From NCBI GenBank assembly GCA_021801255.1, contig JAJYYH010000042.1:16151-80150 (forward strand): a DNA stretch of 64,000 nt. The letters run 5' to 3'. The translations under genes were made by a program, and so were the position numbers. This document shows positions 45,361 to 54,699 of the stretch, one piece after another. The notes below the pieces were generated by a model. The model worked only from the letters and a program-made list of their open reading frames with translations. It made no database searches and had not been told where the DNA came from. This stretch comes from Pseudomonadota bacterium (GTDB taxonomy: Bacteria > Pseudomonadota > Alphaproteobacteria > Acetobacterales > Acetobacteraceae). The first letter of the stretch is position 1, and each line of letters begins with the position of its first letter.

Positions 45361-46369
45361 CTTCGGCGACGAGGCGCACGATCTCGGGAGAAATCTTGAT
45401 TTCGCGGGCAACCCTGTCCTGATCGGGCAGCATTGTGCCCCGCTCGGCCGTGACCTCGGCGGCCGGCGGCACCGTATAGGTCACGCCATGGGCGATAAGC
45501 GCCTGGCGGGCGGCCTCCTGGTCGGCCGCCATCTCGCCGCGATAGGAGACGATATTGGCGGCCCAGAGATCGCTCATCAGCTTTTGCAGATCGGCTGGCA
45601 GGGTGGTCCAGAAGCGCGTGGCGACGAGGGGGATGTATTCACCGATGAACTGGTGATCGGCGAAGGCGTATTTCACCCCGGCCTCCCAGAGCTTGGAGCT
45701 TGCGACGCTCTCATCGGTGCTGATCAGCCCGTCGAACGTGCCCTGCGAAAGCGCAAGCGGCACATTGGGCCAGGCGGTGGTGTTCGGAATGGCCCCGAAA
45801 AACCGCGTCCGCCAAGCCACCCCGGCGCCGCCGGAATTGCGGATTTTCAGCCCCTTGAGATCGCCGTATTCGGTCAGCTTGTGGGCGGCGCTGTACCAGT
45901 TCTGATAGCCGAGATCGAGCCACGGGCCGAGCACGCGGCTTTGCAGACGCTTCTCGATCTCGCCGTTCACCATCGCCCCGGCGCGGCCATCGACGACCTT
46001 GTGGGCGATCTCGAAAGGCTGGCCGTAAAGGGCGGGGAGCTGAAACATATCGCAATCGGGGATGAAGCCGGTGAGCGTCCAGGTGCCCGGACAAGCCATC
46101 TCCACTTGGCCCTGGATCAATCCTTTCGTGACATCGAGATCGGAGAAGAGCTGGCCGCTCTGGAATAATTCCGTCTTGATCCGGCCCCCCGAGGTGGCTT
46201 CAAGTTTTTGCAGATAATCGGCGAGTGATTTGTTGCGGCCATGCGATGGTGCGGTGTCGAGCGAGCAGCGCAACCGGATCGGCGCCTCGGCGCGGGCGGC
46301 GCGCAACAACGCAGGGGCAGCAAGCAAGGCCGCACCAAGGGCGCGGCGGCGGATCAGGCGCGATGTCAT
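45341..46369 (-). CDS. dctP: TRAP transporter periplasmic substrate-binding protein (DctP type)
   Basis: 342 residues. Signal peptide MTSRLIRRRALGAALLAAPALLRAARA, with a twin-arginine-like start. The solute-binding core has GQVEMACPGTWTLTGFIPDCDMFQLPALYG, LKGLKIRNSGGAGVAWRTRFFGAIP (with the conserved Arg that binds the substrate carboxylate) and NVPLALSQGTFDGLISTDESV. GGGAGGAAA precedes the ATG. The ligand is unknown; the linked Fe-alcohol dehydrogenase and class II aldolase suggest a hydroxy acid or similar. Confidence 0.92.
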   Translation of the reverse strand: MTSRLIRRRALGAALLAAPALLRAARAEAPIRLRCSLDTAPSHGRNKSLADYLQKLEATSGGRIKTELFQSGQLFSDLDVTKGLIQGQVEMACPGTWTLTGFIPDCDMFQLPALYGQPFEIAHKVVDGRAGAMVNGEIEKRLQSRVLGPWLDLGYQNWYSAAHKLTEYGDLKGLKIRNSGGAGVAWRTRFFGAIPNTTAWPNVPLALSQGTFDGLISTDESVASSKLWEAGVKYAFADHQFIGEYIPLVATRFWTTLPADLQKLMSDLWAANIVSYRGEMAADQEAARQALIAHGVTYTVPPAAEVTAERGTMLPDQDRVAREIKISPEIVRLVAEDVGAAA

Positions 46370-46417
46370 GGTTTCCTCCCAGGACGACCGAAGCGCCGGC
46401 ACTTTCCGTGCAAGTCG

Positions 46418-46439
46418 CCCCGGCCGTCAAGGGCCGGGG
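46418..46439 (-). terminator. Intercistronic stem-loop between Fe-ADH and dctP
   Basis: CCCCGGCC, 6-nt loop, GGCCGGGG directly after the Fe-alcohol dehydrogenase stop and 49 bp before dctP. It could end or attenuate the upstream transcript or stabilise the dehydrogenase mRNA. Confidence 0.5.
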
Positions 46440-47621
46440 TTACGCCGCCGCGTTGCGGCCCGAGGACCAGACCTCGTGATAGAGCGTCAGGATTTCGGCG
46501 GCACTCGGCACCCGCGGGTTGTTGGCCGGGCTGCCCGAGGCCAGCGCCTGCTCGGCCATCAGCGGCAGTTTCGTCTCCCAGGCGACTTGGTCGATGCCGA
46601 ATTGCCGCGGCCCCGGCACGTCGAGATCGACGTTGAGCCGCGCCAGACCCGAAGCCAGCTTTTCCGCCGCCGCCTCGTCGCCATCGCCGGCCTCGGCGAA
46701 GCCGATCTGGCGCGCCGCCTCGGCATAGCGCGCGAGTGCCTGGCCGAGCCCGAAGCGGGTCACGGCGGGCAGCAGCATGGCATTCGAAAGCCCGTGCGGG
46801 ACATGGAAATGCGCGCCGATCGGGCGCGACATGCCATGCACCAGAGCGACCGAGCTGTTGGAAAAAGCCAGCCCCGCGAGCGTCGCCCCGAGCATCATTG
46901 CCTCGCGTGCGGCGCGGTTCCGCGGATCGCGATAGACGGCGCGCAGATTGGCCCCGATCAACTGCATGGCGGTGAGCGCCTGGGCGTCGGAATAAGGCGT
47001 TGCACGGCGCGAGACGAACGCCTCGAGCGCGTGGGTGAGGCTATCGATGCCGGTATCGGCGGTGGTGCGCGGCGGCACGGTAAACGTCAGTTCGAAATCG
47101 ACGAGGGCGGCGAGCGGCAGGGCAGCGAGCCCGGCAATGAGCATCTTTTCGTCGCGCGCCATATCGGTGATCACGGTGAAGCGTGTCACCTCGGTTCCCG
47201 TCCCCGCCGTGGTTGGAATGGCGATGATCGGCAGTGCGGCAAGATCGGCTTGGTGCGGCACCTTGTAGTCGCGCATCGCGCCACCGCCGGCGGCCAGGAT
47301 CGCCATGGCCTTGGCGGTATCGATCGGCGAGCCGCCGCCGAAGCCGATCAGACAGTCGAAATCGCCGCGCCCGATTTCGGCGACCCCAGCCTCGACCACG
47401 GTATCGATGGGCTCGGGCACGGTTGCGCTGAACATTTTCGCCGCGATGCCGGCTTTTTCCAAAGGATCAAGGCAGCGCTGCACGAGGCCGGAGGAGACCA
47501 TGAAGGGATCGGTGACGATCAGCGGGCGGCGGAGGCCGAATGTCGCGAGCAGCCCCGCGATGCGCGTCACGCTGCCACCGCCGATCACGATCTGGCGCGG
47601 TTGGGTGATGGTGAACTCCAT
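46440..47621 (-). CDS. Iron-containing (group III) alcohol dehydrogenase
   Basis: 393-residue NAD(P)-dependent dehydrogenase of the FucO/YqhD type. The nucleotide motif GGGSPIDTAK is at 95-104. Metal ligands by pattern are D193, H197 (GIDSLTHALEAF), H262 (LVHGMSRPIGAHF) and H276 (VPHG). It starts 3 bp after the aldolase stop, so the two enzymes are co-translated. It probably oxidises or reduces a short-chain alcohol or hydroxyaldehyde; the exact substrate cannot be read from the sequence. Confidence 0.93.
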   Translation of the reverse strand: MEFTITQPRQIVIGGGSVTRIAGLLATFGLRRPLIVTDPFMVSSGLVQRCLDPLEKAGIAAKMFSATVPEPIDTVVEAGVAEIGRGDFDCLIGFGGGSPIDTAKAMAILAAGGGAMRDYKVPHQADLAALPIIAIPTTAGTGTEVTRFTVITDMARDEKMLIAGLAALPLAALVDFELTFTVPPRTTADTGIDSLTHALEAFVSRRATPYSDAQALTAMQLIGANLRAVYRDPRNRAAREAMMLGATLAGLAFSNSSVALVHGMSRPIGAHFHVPHGLSNAMLLPAVTRFGLGQALARYAEAARQIGFAEAGDGDEAAAEKLASGLARLNVDLDVPGPRQFGIDQVAWETKLPLMAEQALASGSPANNPRVPSAAEILTLYHEVWSSGRNAAA

Positions 47622-47624
47622 GGT

Positions 47625-48398
47625 CTAGCTCCGATAATCCGGCTGGTCGTGCGCGATCAGCCGCAGCGCCGCCTGCCAAGCCATGTCGAAGTGTTCGAGC
47701 GAGCCTTCGCGGCGGAATTGCCGGGCGGTGTGCAGGCGCACCTCCTCGGGCGGCAATACCAGTTCGGCGCCACCCGCGAGCGCCTGGATCTGCGCCTGGC
47801 AGGCACGTTCGAGATAGTAGATCAGGCTGAACGCCTCCGCGATGGTGCGCCCGGCGACGAGCAAGCCGTGATTGCGCAGAATCATCGCCTGATGCCCCCC
47901 GAGATCGGCGACCAGCCGCTCGCGCTCGTCGAGATCGAGCGCGATGCCCTCATAGCCGTGATAGGCGAGATGGCCGTAAAAGCGCAGCGCGTGCTGGCTG
48001 ATCGGCAGCAGGCCCTGCTTCTGCGCCGAAACCGCAATGCCGGCGGCCGTGTGGGTATGGATTACACACATCAGATCGGCGCGCGCCCGATGGATCGCCG
48101 AATGGATGGTGAAGCCCGCGGCATTGACCCGTTTGGCGGGCGCGCCTTCCTCGACGATATTCCCCTCGAGATCGATTTTCACGAGGTCGGAGGCGCGCAT
48201 TTCGTGAAACAGCACGCCGTAGTGATTGATCAGGAAATGATGTTCCGGGCCGGGCAGGCGGGCGCTGATATGGGTGTAGATCAGATCCGTCATGCGGAAA
48301 TGCGCGACCAGCCGATAAAGAGCGGCGAGATCGCAGCGGATTTGCCATTCCTCCACGCCGCTGGCGGGGTGGGGGTTGCGGGGCGCGAGGACATTCAT
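47625..48398 (-). CDS. Class II aldolase/adducin family protein
   Basis: 257-residue zinc protein of the fuculose-phosphate-aldolase/adducin family. Key regions are MTDLIYTHISARLPG, INHYGVLFHEMRASDLVKIDLEGN, VIHTHTAAGIAVSAQKQGLLP (zinc His pair) and ILRNHGLLVAG. Members are aldolases, decarboxylases or dehydratases on hydroxy acids and sugars. AGGAGA precedes the ATG. First gene of a minus-strand unit aldolase, Fe-ADH, TRAP; divergent from soxB. Confidence 0.9.
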   Translation of the reverse strand: MNVLAPRNPHPASGVEEWQIRCDLAALYRLVAHFRMTDLIYTHISARLPGPEHHFLINHYGVLFHEMRASDLVKIDLEGNIVEEGAPAKRVNAAGFTIHSAIHRARADLMCVIHTHTAAGIAVSAQKQGLLPISQHALRFYGHLAYHGYEGIALDLDERERLVADLGGHQAMILRNHGLLVAGRTIAEAFSLIYYLERACQAQIQALAGGAELVLPPEEVRLHTARQFRREGSLEHFDMAWQAALRLIAHDQPDYRS

Positions 48399-48443
48399 GG
48401 CGGTTCTCCTGCTCAGGGCGAACGCCATTTCCGCCCGCGCGCC

Positions 48444-48465
48444 GCGCGCCGTCAAGACGGCGCGC
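48444..48465. other. Perfect 10-bp stem in the divergent aldolase/soxB spacer
   Basis: GCGCGCCGTC-aa-GACGGCGCGC, located 45 bp upstream of the aldolase start and 83 bp upstream of soxB. It may be an operator or a leader hairpin for the aldolase transcript. No other support. Confidence 0.3.
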
Positions 48466-48548
48466 TCCCTGCCCCAGGGGCTGTCGCGGCGCCGCCTGGT
48501 CTCGCCTATGCTCGCGCCCGATGCCTTGTTTCCCATGAGATGATCGCG

Positions 48549-49808
48549 ATGGCCCCCTCCCGTTTTTCGCTTCTCACCCTGCTGCGCCAGGCCTTTTCCG
48601 GCCCACCCGACTTGTCCGCGCACTGGCGCTCGCCCGCGCCCGGCCCCGCCTACGATGTGGTGATCATCGGCGCCGGCGGGCACGGGCTGGCAACCGCCTT
48701 CCATCTCGCCGCCGAGCACGGCATCCGCCGCGTCGCGGTGTTGGAAAAGGGCTGGCTCGGCGGCGGGAACACGGGGCGCAATACCACCATCGTCCGTTCG
48801 AACTACCTGATGGCGGAGAGTGCCGCGCTTTATGAGCACGCGCTGCGGCTCTGGGAGGGATTGTCACAGGCGCTCAATTATAATGTCATGTATTCGCCGC
48901 GCGGCGTCATGATGCTCGCGCATAACGTCCATGACATCGCCGTGCTCAAGCGCCATATTTATGCCAATCGTCTCGCCGGGATCGATAATGAATGGCTTTC
49001 CCCGGCGGAGGCGAAAGCCTTTTGTCCGCCGCTCAATCTCGCTGGCGGGATGCGCTATCCGGTGCTGGGCGCGGCGCTACAGCGCCGTGGGGGGACGGCG
49101 CGGCATGACGCGGTGGCCTGGGGCTATGCCCGCGCGGCCTCGGCGCTCGGTGTCGATATCATCCAGAACTGCGAGGTCACAGCGATTGATCGCGACCGGG
49201 CGGGCGCGGTGAGCGGGGTCGAGACGACGCGCGGGGCGATCGCGGCGCGCAAAATCGGCGTGGTCGCGGCCGGGCATACCAGCGTGGTGATGGCCCTGGC
49301 GGGCCTGCGCATGCCGCTCGAGAGCTACCCCTTGCAGGCGCTGGTCTCCGAGCCCGTAAAACCGGTTTTTCCCTGCGTGGTGATGTCGAACACCATCCAC
49401 GCCTATATCAGCCAATCCGACAAGGGCGAACTGGTGATCGGTGCCGGCACCGACGCCTATGTTTCCTATAGCCAGACCGGCGGGCTGCACATCGCGACCC
49501 ATACCCTGGACGCGATCTGCGAACTCTTCCCGATGTTCCGCCGGCTGCGCATGTTGCGCAATTGGGGCGGCATCGTCGATGTCACGCCCGATCGCTCGCC
49601 GATCATCGGGCTGACCCCGGTGCCGGGGCTGTTCGTCAATTGCGGCTGGGGCACCGGCGGGTTCAAGGCCACCCCGGGCTCCGGCCAGGTTTTTGCCCAT
49701 ACCATCGCGACCGGGGCGCCGCATCCGATCAACGCACCGTTTTCTCTCGATCGTTTCCGTTGTGGCCGGCTGATCGACGAGGCCGCCGCCGCTGCCGTCG
49801 CCCATTGA
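48549..49808 (+). CDS. soxB: Heterotetrameric sarcosine oxidase subunit beta
   Basis: Catalytic FAD/FMN subunit of the four-subunit sarcosine oxidase, which demethylates sarcosine to glycine. 419 residues. The N-terminus MAPSRFSLLTLLRQAFSG matches the family, followed by the FAD motif VVIIGAGGHGLATA at about 37-50. H186 in GGTARHDAVAWGY is the site of covalent FMN attachment in this family. The C-terminal GWGTGGFKATPGSG closes the flavin site. An ATG 9 bp upstream is possible. A very long upstream open frame is antisense to other genes and was ignored. Confidence 0.95.
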   Translation: MAPSRFSLLTLLRQAFSGPPDLSAHWRSPAPGPAYDVVIIGAGGHGLATAFHLAAEHGIRRVAVLEKGWLGGGNTGRNTTIVRSNYLMAESAALYEHALRLWEGLSQALNYNVMYSPRGVMMLAHNVHDIAVLKRHIYANRLAGIDNEWLSPAEAKAFCPPLNLAGGMRYPVLGAALQRRGGTARHDAVAWGYARAASALGVDIIQNCEVTAIDRDRAGAVSGVETTRGAIAARKIGVVAAGHTSVVMALAGLRMPLESYPLQALVSEPVKPVFPCVVMSNTIHAYISQSDKGELVIGAGTDAYVSYSQTGGLHIATHTLDAICELFPMFRRLRMLRNWGGIVDVTPDRSPIIGLTPVPGLFVNCGWGTGGFKATPGSGQVFAHTIATGAPHPINAPFSLDRFRCGRLIDEAAAAAVAH

Positions 49809-49818
49809 GGGTTCCGCC

Positions 49819-50100
49819 ATGCTGCTCATTCCCTGCCCCTATTGCGGCCCGCGCCCGGAGATCGAGTTTTCCTATGGCGGCGAGGCGCACCTCGCCCGCC
49901 CGCGCGATCCAGCGGCGTGCGACGACGCGGCCTGGGGCGACTTTCTTTATGCGCGCACCAACCCCAAGGGCATCCATGCCGAGCGCTGGCGGCATGCGCA
50001 TGGCTGCGGGCGGTTTTTCAACGCGCTTCGTCACACCGTGAGCGACCAGTTTCTCATTACCTACCGCATCGGCGCGCCACGCCCCGAGATCGCGGCATGA
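49819..50100 (+). CDS. soxD: Sarcosine oxidase subunit delta
   Basis: 93-residue zinc subunit of sarcosine oxidase. The zinc ligands C6-x2-C9, H59 and C63 (WRHAHGCGRFF) are all present, and the family segment DFLYARTNPKGIHAERWRHAHGC is intact. It lies 10 bp after soxB and overlaps soxA by 4 bp. Confidence 0.96.
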   Translation: MLLIPCPYCGPRPEIEFSYGGEAHLARPRDPAACDDAAWGDFLYARTNPKGIHAERWRHAHGCGRFFNALRHTVSDQFLITYRIGAPRPEIAA

Positions 50101-53078
50101 GGGCGGCGTTCCGGATGCCCGCCGGCGGGCGGATCGCGCGCGGGGAGACGCTCTCTTTCCGCTTCGACGGCCGGATCTATACCGGCCATCCCGGCGACAC
50201 GCTGGCCTCGGCGCTCCTCGCCCATGGCGTGCATCTGCTCGGCCGGTCGTTCAAGTATCACCGCCCGCGCGGCGTGCTCGCCGCGGGCTCGGAAGAACCC
50301 AACGCGCTGGTGGAAATCGACCGCGGCGGCGGGCGACGCACGCCCAATCTGCGGGCCACCGAGGTTGCGCTTTATGACGGGCTGGTAGCCCGCAGCCAGA
50401 ACCGCGCCCCGGCGCTCAGCTTCGATCTCGGGCGGATCAACGATTTTTTTGCCCCCCTCCTTTCCGCCGGATTCTACTATAAAACCTTCATGTGGCCGCG
50501 CCGCGCGTGGCGCATGCTCTACGAGCCGCTAATCCGCCGTGCCGCCGGCCTTGGCCGCGCGCCCGAGGCGCCCGACCCCGACCGCTACGCCAACCGCTTC
50601 GGCCATTGCGACGTGCTGATCGTGGGCGGCGGGCCGGCGGGGCTGATGGCGGCGCTGGCGGCGAGCGCGGGCGAGGCGCGGGTGGTGCTGGTCGATGAAC
50701 AAGCGGCCTGCGGCGGCAGCCTGCTCGATGAAACCACCGCCACCATCGCTGGCCAACCGGCGCCGGTCTGGCTTGCCGAGACCCTGGCCACACTTAACGC
50801 CCGCGCCACCGTCCGTCTGCTCCGGTGCGCCACGGCTTTTGGCTATTACGCGGAAAATTTCATCGCCATCGCCGAACGCGTGACCGAGCACCTCGCCGAT
50901 CCCGACCCGGGGCTGCCGCGCGAGCGGCTCTGGCAAATGCGGGCCAGGGAAGTGGTGCTGGCCACCGGGGCGACCGAGCGGCCGCTGGTATTTCCCGGCA
51001 ATGACCGTCCCGGCGTGATGCTGGCGGGCGCGGCGCGGACCTATCTCAACCGCTATGCGGTGCGGCCGGGGCGGCGCGCGGTGATCGTCACGGCCTGCGA
51101 CAGCGCCTATCAGGCGGCCAGCGATCTGGCGGCGGCCGGCGTCGAGGTCGCGCTGATCGCTGATCTGCGCGACACCTTGCCGGCAGTCGCATCCGACCTC
51201 GCGGCGCGTGGCATCCGGGTGGCGGCGGGGATGACGGTGCTCGGCACGCAAGGCGGCTTGCGGGTGCGGAGCGTCGCTGTCGCACCGGCGCGAGGCGGGG
51301 CCAGCGTGCGCCTCGCCTGCGATCTCGTGCTGATGAGCGGGGGATGGACGCCGGCCATTCATCTCTTCTCGCAATCGCGCGGGCAGGTGCGCTTCGCGGC
51401 CGATCTCGGCGCCTTCATCCCCGACCGCTCGGTGCAGCGCGAACGCTCGGCTGGCGCCTGCCGCGGCCTCCTCGATCTCGCGGAGACGCTTGCCGACGGC
51501 GCCCGCGCTGGGGCGGCAGCGGCCAGGGCGGCGGGTTTCCCGGTGCCGGATTTGCCCCGCCCCGCAGTCGCCGGGGCGATCACGCCTGCCGGGTTTCATC
51601 TCGGCCTCTGCCCGCGTGCCGCCGCCACCCGCGCCTTCGTCGATTTCCAGAACGACGTTACCGCCAAGGACATCGCACGCGCCGCCCAGGAGGGCTTCCA
51701 CGCGATCGAGCACGTCAAGCGCTACACCACCACCGGCATGGCGACCGATCAGGGCAAGACCTCCAATCTCAACGCGCTCGCCCTGGTCGCCGCTGCGACC
51801 GGGCGAGCGATCCCCGAGGTCGGGCTGACCAGCTTCCGCCCGCCCTACACACCCGTGACCTTCGGCACGCTCGCCGGCCTGTCGCGCGGCGCCTTGTTCG
51901 ACCCGGTGCGTACCACCCCGATCCACCCTTGGGCCGAAGCCAGGGGCGCGGTATTCGAAGACGTGGGCGCATGGCGGCGCGCCCGCTATTTTCCCCGCTC
52001 CGACGAGGACATGCACGCCGCAATTGCCCGCGAATGCCGCGCGACACGCGAGGCGCTCGGCCTCCTCGATGCCTCGACACTCGGCAAGATCGAGGTCGTG
52101 GGCCCGGACGCCGCCGAATTCCTCGAGCGCTTCTACGTCAATGCCTTGCGGAAACTCGGCATCGGGCGCTGCCGCTATGGGCTGGCGCTCGGCGAGAACG
52201 GGTTCGTCCGCGATGACGGCGTGATCGGCCGGCTCGCGCCCGATCGCTTCCATGTCACCACCACCACCGGCGGGGCGACGGCCACGCTTGATCGCATGGA
52301 GGACTATCTCCAGACCGAGTGGCCGGATCTACACGTCTGGCTGACCTCCACCACCGAGCACTGGGCGGTGCTCGCGGTGCAGGGACCGCAAGCCCGCGCC
52401 GCCCTTGCGCCGCTGATCACGGACATCGATCTCGCGCCGGCGGCGTTTCCGCCGATGAGCGTGCGCGTGGGCCATATCCTGGGCGTCGCGACACGTCTTT
52501 TCCGCGTGAGTTTTACGGGCGAACTGGGCTTCGAGATCAACGTGCCCGCCGATTATGCGGGCGCGGTGTGGGAGGCGGTCGCCGCGCGCGTGGCCGCATG
52601 CGGGGGCGCGGTCTATGGCACCGAGGCCATGCACGTGCTGCGCGCCGAAAAAGGCTATGCCATCATCGGGCAGGAGACCGACGGCACGGTGACGCCCGGC
52701 GATCTCGGGTTGGATTGGACCATCGGCAAGGGAAAAACCGATTTCATCGGTAAGCGCGCGCTGGCGTTGCCCGATCTCCGGCGTCCAGGGCGAAAACAGC
52801 TCGTGGGCTTGTTGACTACCGATCCCGCGCTGGTTCTCGAAGAAGGCGCGCAGATCATCGCCGGCCCCAATCCATCTCCCGGCAGCACCGCCCTCGGCCA
52901 CGTCACCTCCGCCTATCCGAGTGCCACGCTCGGGCGCTCGATCGCGCTCGGCCTCGTGGCCGCGGGGCGCCAACGCCTGGGCGCGCGGCTTTATGCCCAG
53001 ACGCCGGGGGGCGTGGCCGAGGTCGATCTGGTCTCGCCCGTATTTTTCGACCCCGCGGGGAGGCGCATCGATGGCTGA
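50097..53078 (+). CDS. soxA: Sarcosine oxidase subunit alpha
   Basis: 993 residues. Domains in order: a 2Fe-2S-ferredoxin-like N-terminal segment without cluster cysteines (FDGRIYTGHPGDTLASALLAHGVHLLGRSFKYHRPRG), an NAD-binding Rossmann domain (VLIVGGGPAGLMAALAAS), and, from about residue 600, a GcvT-like folate-binding domain (FYVNALRKLGIGRCRYGLALGENGFVRDDGV, GELGFEINVP). Tetrahydrofolate captures the methyl carbon as 5,10-methylene-THF. Overlaps soxD and soxG by a few bases. Confidence 0.96.
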   Translation: MRAAFRMPAGGRIARGETLSFRFDGRIYTGHPGDTLASALLAHGVHLLGRSFKYHRPRGVLAAGSEEPNALVEIDRGGGRRTPNLRATEVALYDGLVARSQNRAPALSFDLGRINDFFAPLLSAGFYYKTFMWPRRAWRMLYEPLIRRAAGLGRAPEAPDPDRYANRFGHCDVLIVGGGPAGLMAALAASAGEARVVLVDEQAACGGSLLDETTATIAGQPAPVWLAETLATLNARATVRLLRCATAFGYYAENFIAIAERVTEHLADPDPGLPRERLWQMRAREVVLATGATERPLVFPGNDRPGVMLAGAARTYLNRYAVRPGRRAVIVTACDSAYQAASDLAAAGVEVALIADLRDTLPAVASDLAARGIRVAAGMTVLGTQGGLRVRSVAVAPARGGASVRLACDLVLMSGGWTPAIHLFSQSRGQVRFAADLGAFIPDRSVQRERSAGACRGLLDLAETLADGARAGAAAARAAGFPVPDLPRPAVAGAITPAGFHLGLCPRAAATRAFVDFQNDVTAKDIARAAQEGFHAIEHVKRYTTTGMATDQGKTSNLNALALVAAATGRAIPEVGLTSFRPPYTPVTFGTLAGLSRGALFDPVRTTPIHPWAEARGAVFEDVGAWRRARYFPRSDEDMHAAIARECRATREALGLLDASTLGKIEVVGPDAAEFLERFYVNALRKLGIGRCRYGLALGENGFVRDDGVIGRLAPDRFHVTTTTGGATATLDRMEDYLQTEWPDLHVWLTSTTEHWAVLAVQGPQARAALAPLITDIDLAPAAFPPMSVRVGHILGVATRLFRVSFTGELGFEINVPADYAGAVWEAVAARVAACGGAVYGTEAMHVLRAEKGYAIIGQETDGTVTPGDLGLDWTIGKGKTDFIGKRALALPDLRRPGRKQLVGLLTTDPALVLEEGAQIIAGPNPSPGSTALGHVTSAYPSATLGRSIALGLVAAGRQRLGARLYAQTPGGVAEVDLVSPVFFDPAGRRIDG

Positions 53079-53637
53079 TCTGCCGCGTGCCGATCCCTGG
53101 CGCGGCCTTGCCCTGCCGCAGCTTCCCGGCCTGCTCACGCTAACCCCACACGGCGACGCGGCGCGCCTGAGCCTGCGCGGCGAGGCCGCTTCCCTCGCTC
53201 CCCTCGGCGCCGCGCTCGGCCTGGTGCTGCCGACCACGCCCTGCCGCGCGGCGACCAGCGGAACGCGCGCGGCGCTCTGGCTCGGCCCGGATGAGTGGCT
53301 GATCCTGACCCCACCCGATGACCCGGTGCGCGACACGCTTGCCGCGGCCATCCCCGCCGGAGCCGGCGCGCTGGTCGATATCAGCCATCGCCAGGCGGCC
53401 CTCACGATCAGCGGGCCGGCCGCCACGGAAGTGCTCAACGCCGGCTGCCCGCTCGATCTCGACCCGTGCGTCTTCGCCGTCGGCATGTGCACCCGCACAA
53501 TCTGCGGCAAGGCCAGCATCGTGCTATGGCGGCAGGCAATGGAAACTTTCCATTTCGAGGTCGGGCGCTCCTTCGCGGCCTACGCCGCGGGCCTGCTGAG
53601 CGCCGCCGCGCGGCTCGCCGCGCGAAGGGCGGGGTAA
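53071..53637 (+). CDS. soxG: Sarcosine oxidase subunit gamma
   Basis: 188 residues, the smallest GcvT-related subunit. LWLGPDEWLILTPPDD and ALVDISHRQAALTISGPAATEVLNAGCPLDLDP are family landmarks, and the C-terminal half with METFHFEVGRSFAAYAAGLL fits. GGGAGG precedes the ATG, which overlaps the soxA stop by 8 bp. It ends the soxBDAG operon; glyA, folD or purU, often linked, are not present here. Confidence 0.93.
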   Translation: MADLPRADPWRGLALPQLPGLLTLTPHGDAARLSLRGEAASLAPLGAALGLVLPTTPCRAATSGTRAALWLGPDEWLILTPPDDPVRDTLAAAIPAGAGALVDISHRQAALTISGPAATEVLNAGCPLDLDPCVFAVGMCTRTICGKASIVLWRQAMETFHFEVGRSFAAYAAGLLSAAARLAARRAG

Positions 53638-53681
53638 ATTGACAATTTCATGCGAAGTGCGAGGGGTATTTTTTCAAACTC

Positions 53682-54563
53682 TCAGGCCGCCTGTTCGAGT
53701 GCTGCCGCGGTATCGGACGTGGTGACGCGGCGGAGATCGCGGCGCTCCTCGGCGGGAAAAGGCCGGCCACGATGCAGTGTGCAGCGATTGTCCCAGATCA
53801 CCAGATCACCGGCTCGCCAGCGATGGACGAAAACAAACTCCCGCCGGGTGGCGAATTCGATGAGATCGCGCAGCAGCAACCGCCCCTCGGGCACCGGCCA
53901 GCCGATGATGTGCGACGCGTGCGAGGCGAGATAGAGTGTCGCGCGCCCCGATCCGGGATGCCGGCGCACCACGCGGTGCACCACCGGGGGCAAGGCGGCG
54001 CGCTCGGTCTCGGAAAATTCGGTGAAGCCGAGTGTCGCGCGCGAATGCATAATCGAGTGCTCGGCGCGGAGATCAGCAATCAGCGCGCGGGTTGCCGCAT
54101 CGAGCGCGTCATGGGCGGCGCGGAGATCGGCGAATTCGGTCTCTCCGCCGCTGGAGGGCACGGCATGAGCGTAGAGCATCGAAAGCGCGCCGGGCGGGTA
54201 GCGGAAGGAACTATCGGTGTGCCACAGCATGTTACCGAGATTGAACATCCGCCGCTGATCCTCGCGCCGATGCACCTCGTCGCGCGCGTTGACATTCGAG
54301 ACATCGGCCATCTCCGGGCGCTCCAACCGACGCTGATCAGCGCTGCGATAGACGCCGATATTGATCTCGGGGCGGCCGAAATTGCTGGCGAAGGCGATCT
54401 GCTGGTCATCGTTCAGGCGCTGGTCGCGCAGCACCAGCACGGCATAGCGATTGATTGCCTCGGTGAGCGCCCCGACGGCCGGGGCATCAAGCGTCCGCCC
54501 GGCATCGATCCCGCCGATTTCGGCGGCGAAAAGCGGATGCAAAGGCGTGATGGCAAGGTTCAT
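53682..54563 (-). CDS. TauD/TfdA-family 2-oxoglutarate-dependent dioxygenase
   Basis: 293-residue non-haem Fe(II) oxygenase. The iron triad is H115, D117 (LWHTDSSF) and H264 (CTLHRGRPF), and the 2-oxoglutarate arginine lies in RRVTTSD after the last histidine. Its N-terminal half resembles TfdA (2,4-D dioxygenase) and alkylsulfatase types. The enzyme hydroxylates an anionic small molecule, but the substrate is unknown. Convergent with soxG and divergent from the amidohydrolase gene. Confidence 0.92.
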   Translation of the reverse strand: MNLAITPLHPLFAAEIGGIDAGRTLDAPAVGALTEAINRYAVLVLRDQRLNDDQQIAFASNFGRPEINIGVYRSADQRRLERPEMADVSNVNARDEVHRREDQRRMFNLGNMLWHTDSSFRYPPGALSMLYAHAVPSSGGETEFADLRAAHDALDAATRALIADLRAEHSIMHSRATLGFTEFSETERAALPPVVHRVVRRHPGSGRATLYLASHASHIIGWPVPEGRLLLRDLIEFATRREFVFVHRWRAGDLVIWDNRCTLHRGRPFPAEERRDLRRVTTSDTAAALEQAA

Positions 54564-54699
54564 GGCGGTCCTCCCGGGGGCATTTCGCGCCGCGCGCGCT
54601 GCTTATAGTGCCGCTTAAGCCAAGCCCAGCGCGGTCTGATATGTCAAGCGCCGTGGGGGTAAAAGTAGCGTTTTGGTTACAAAGTGGGGGGAGGGAAAA

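Noticed and set aside
46230..48548. Open plus-strand frame of about 770 codons running into soxB
   Set aside because: It is the antisense of the Fe-alcohol dehydrogenase and aldolase genes, low-complexity and without family motifs. High-GC codon bias keeps such antiframes open. soxB itself starts at 48549.
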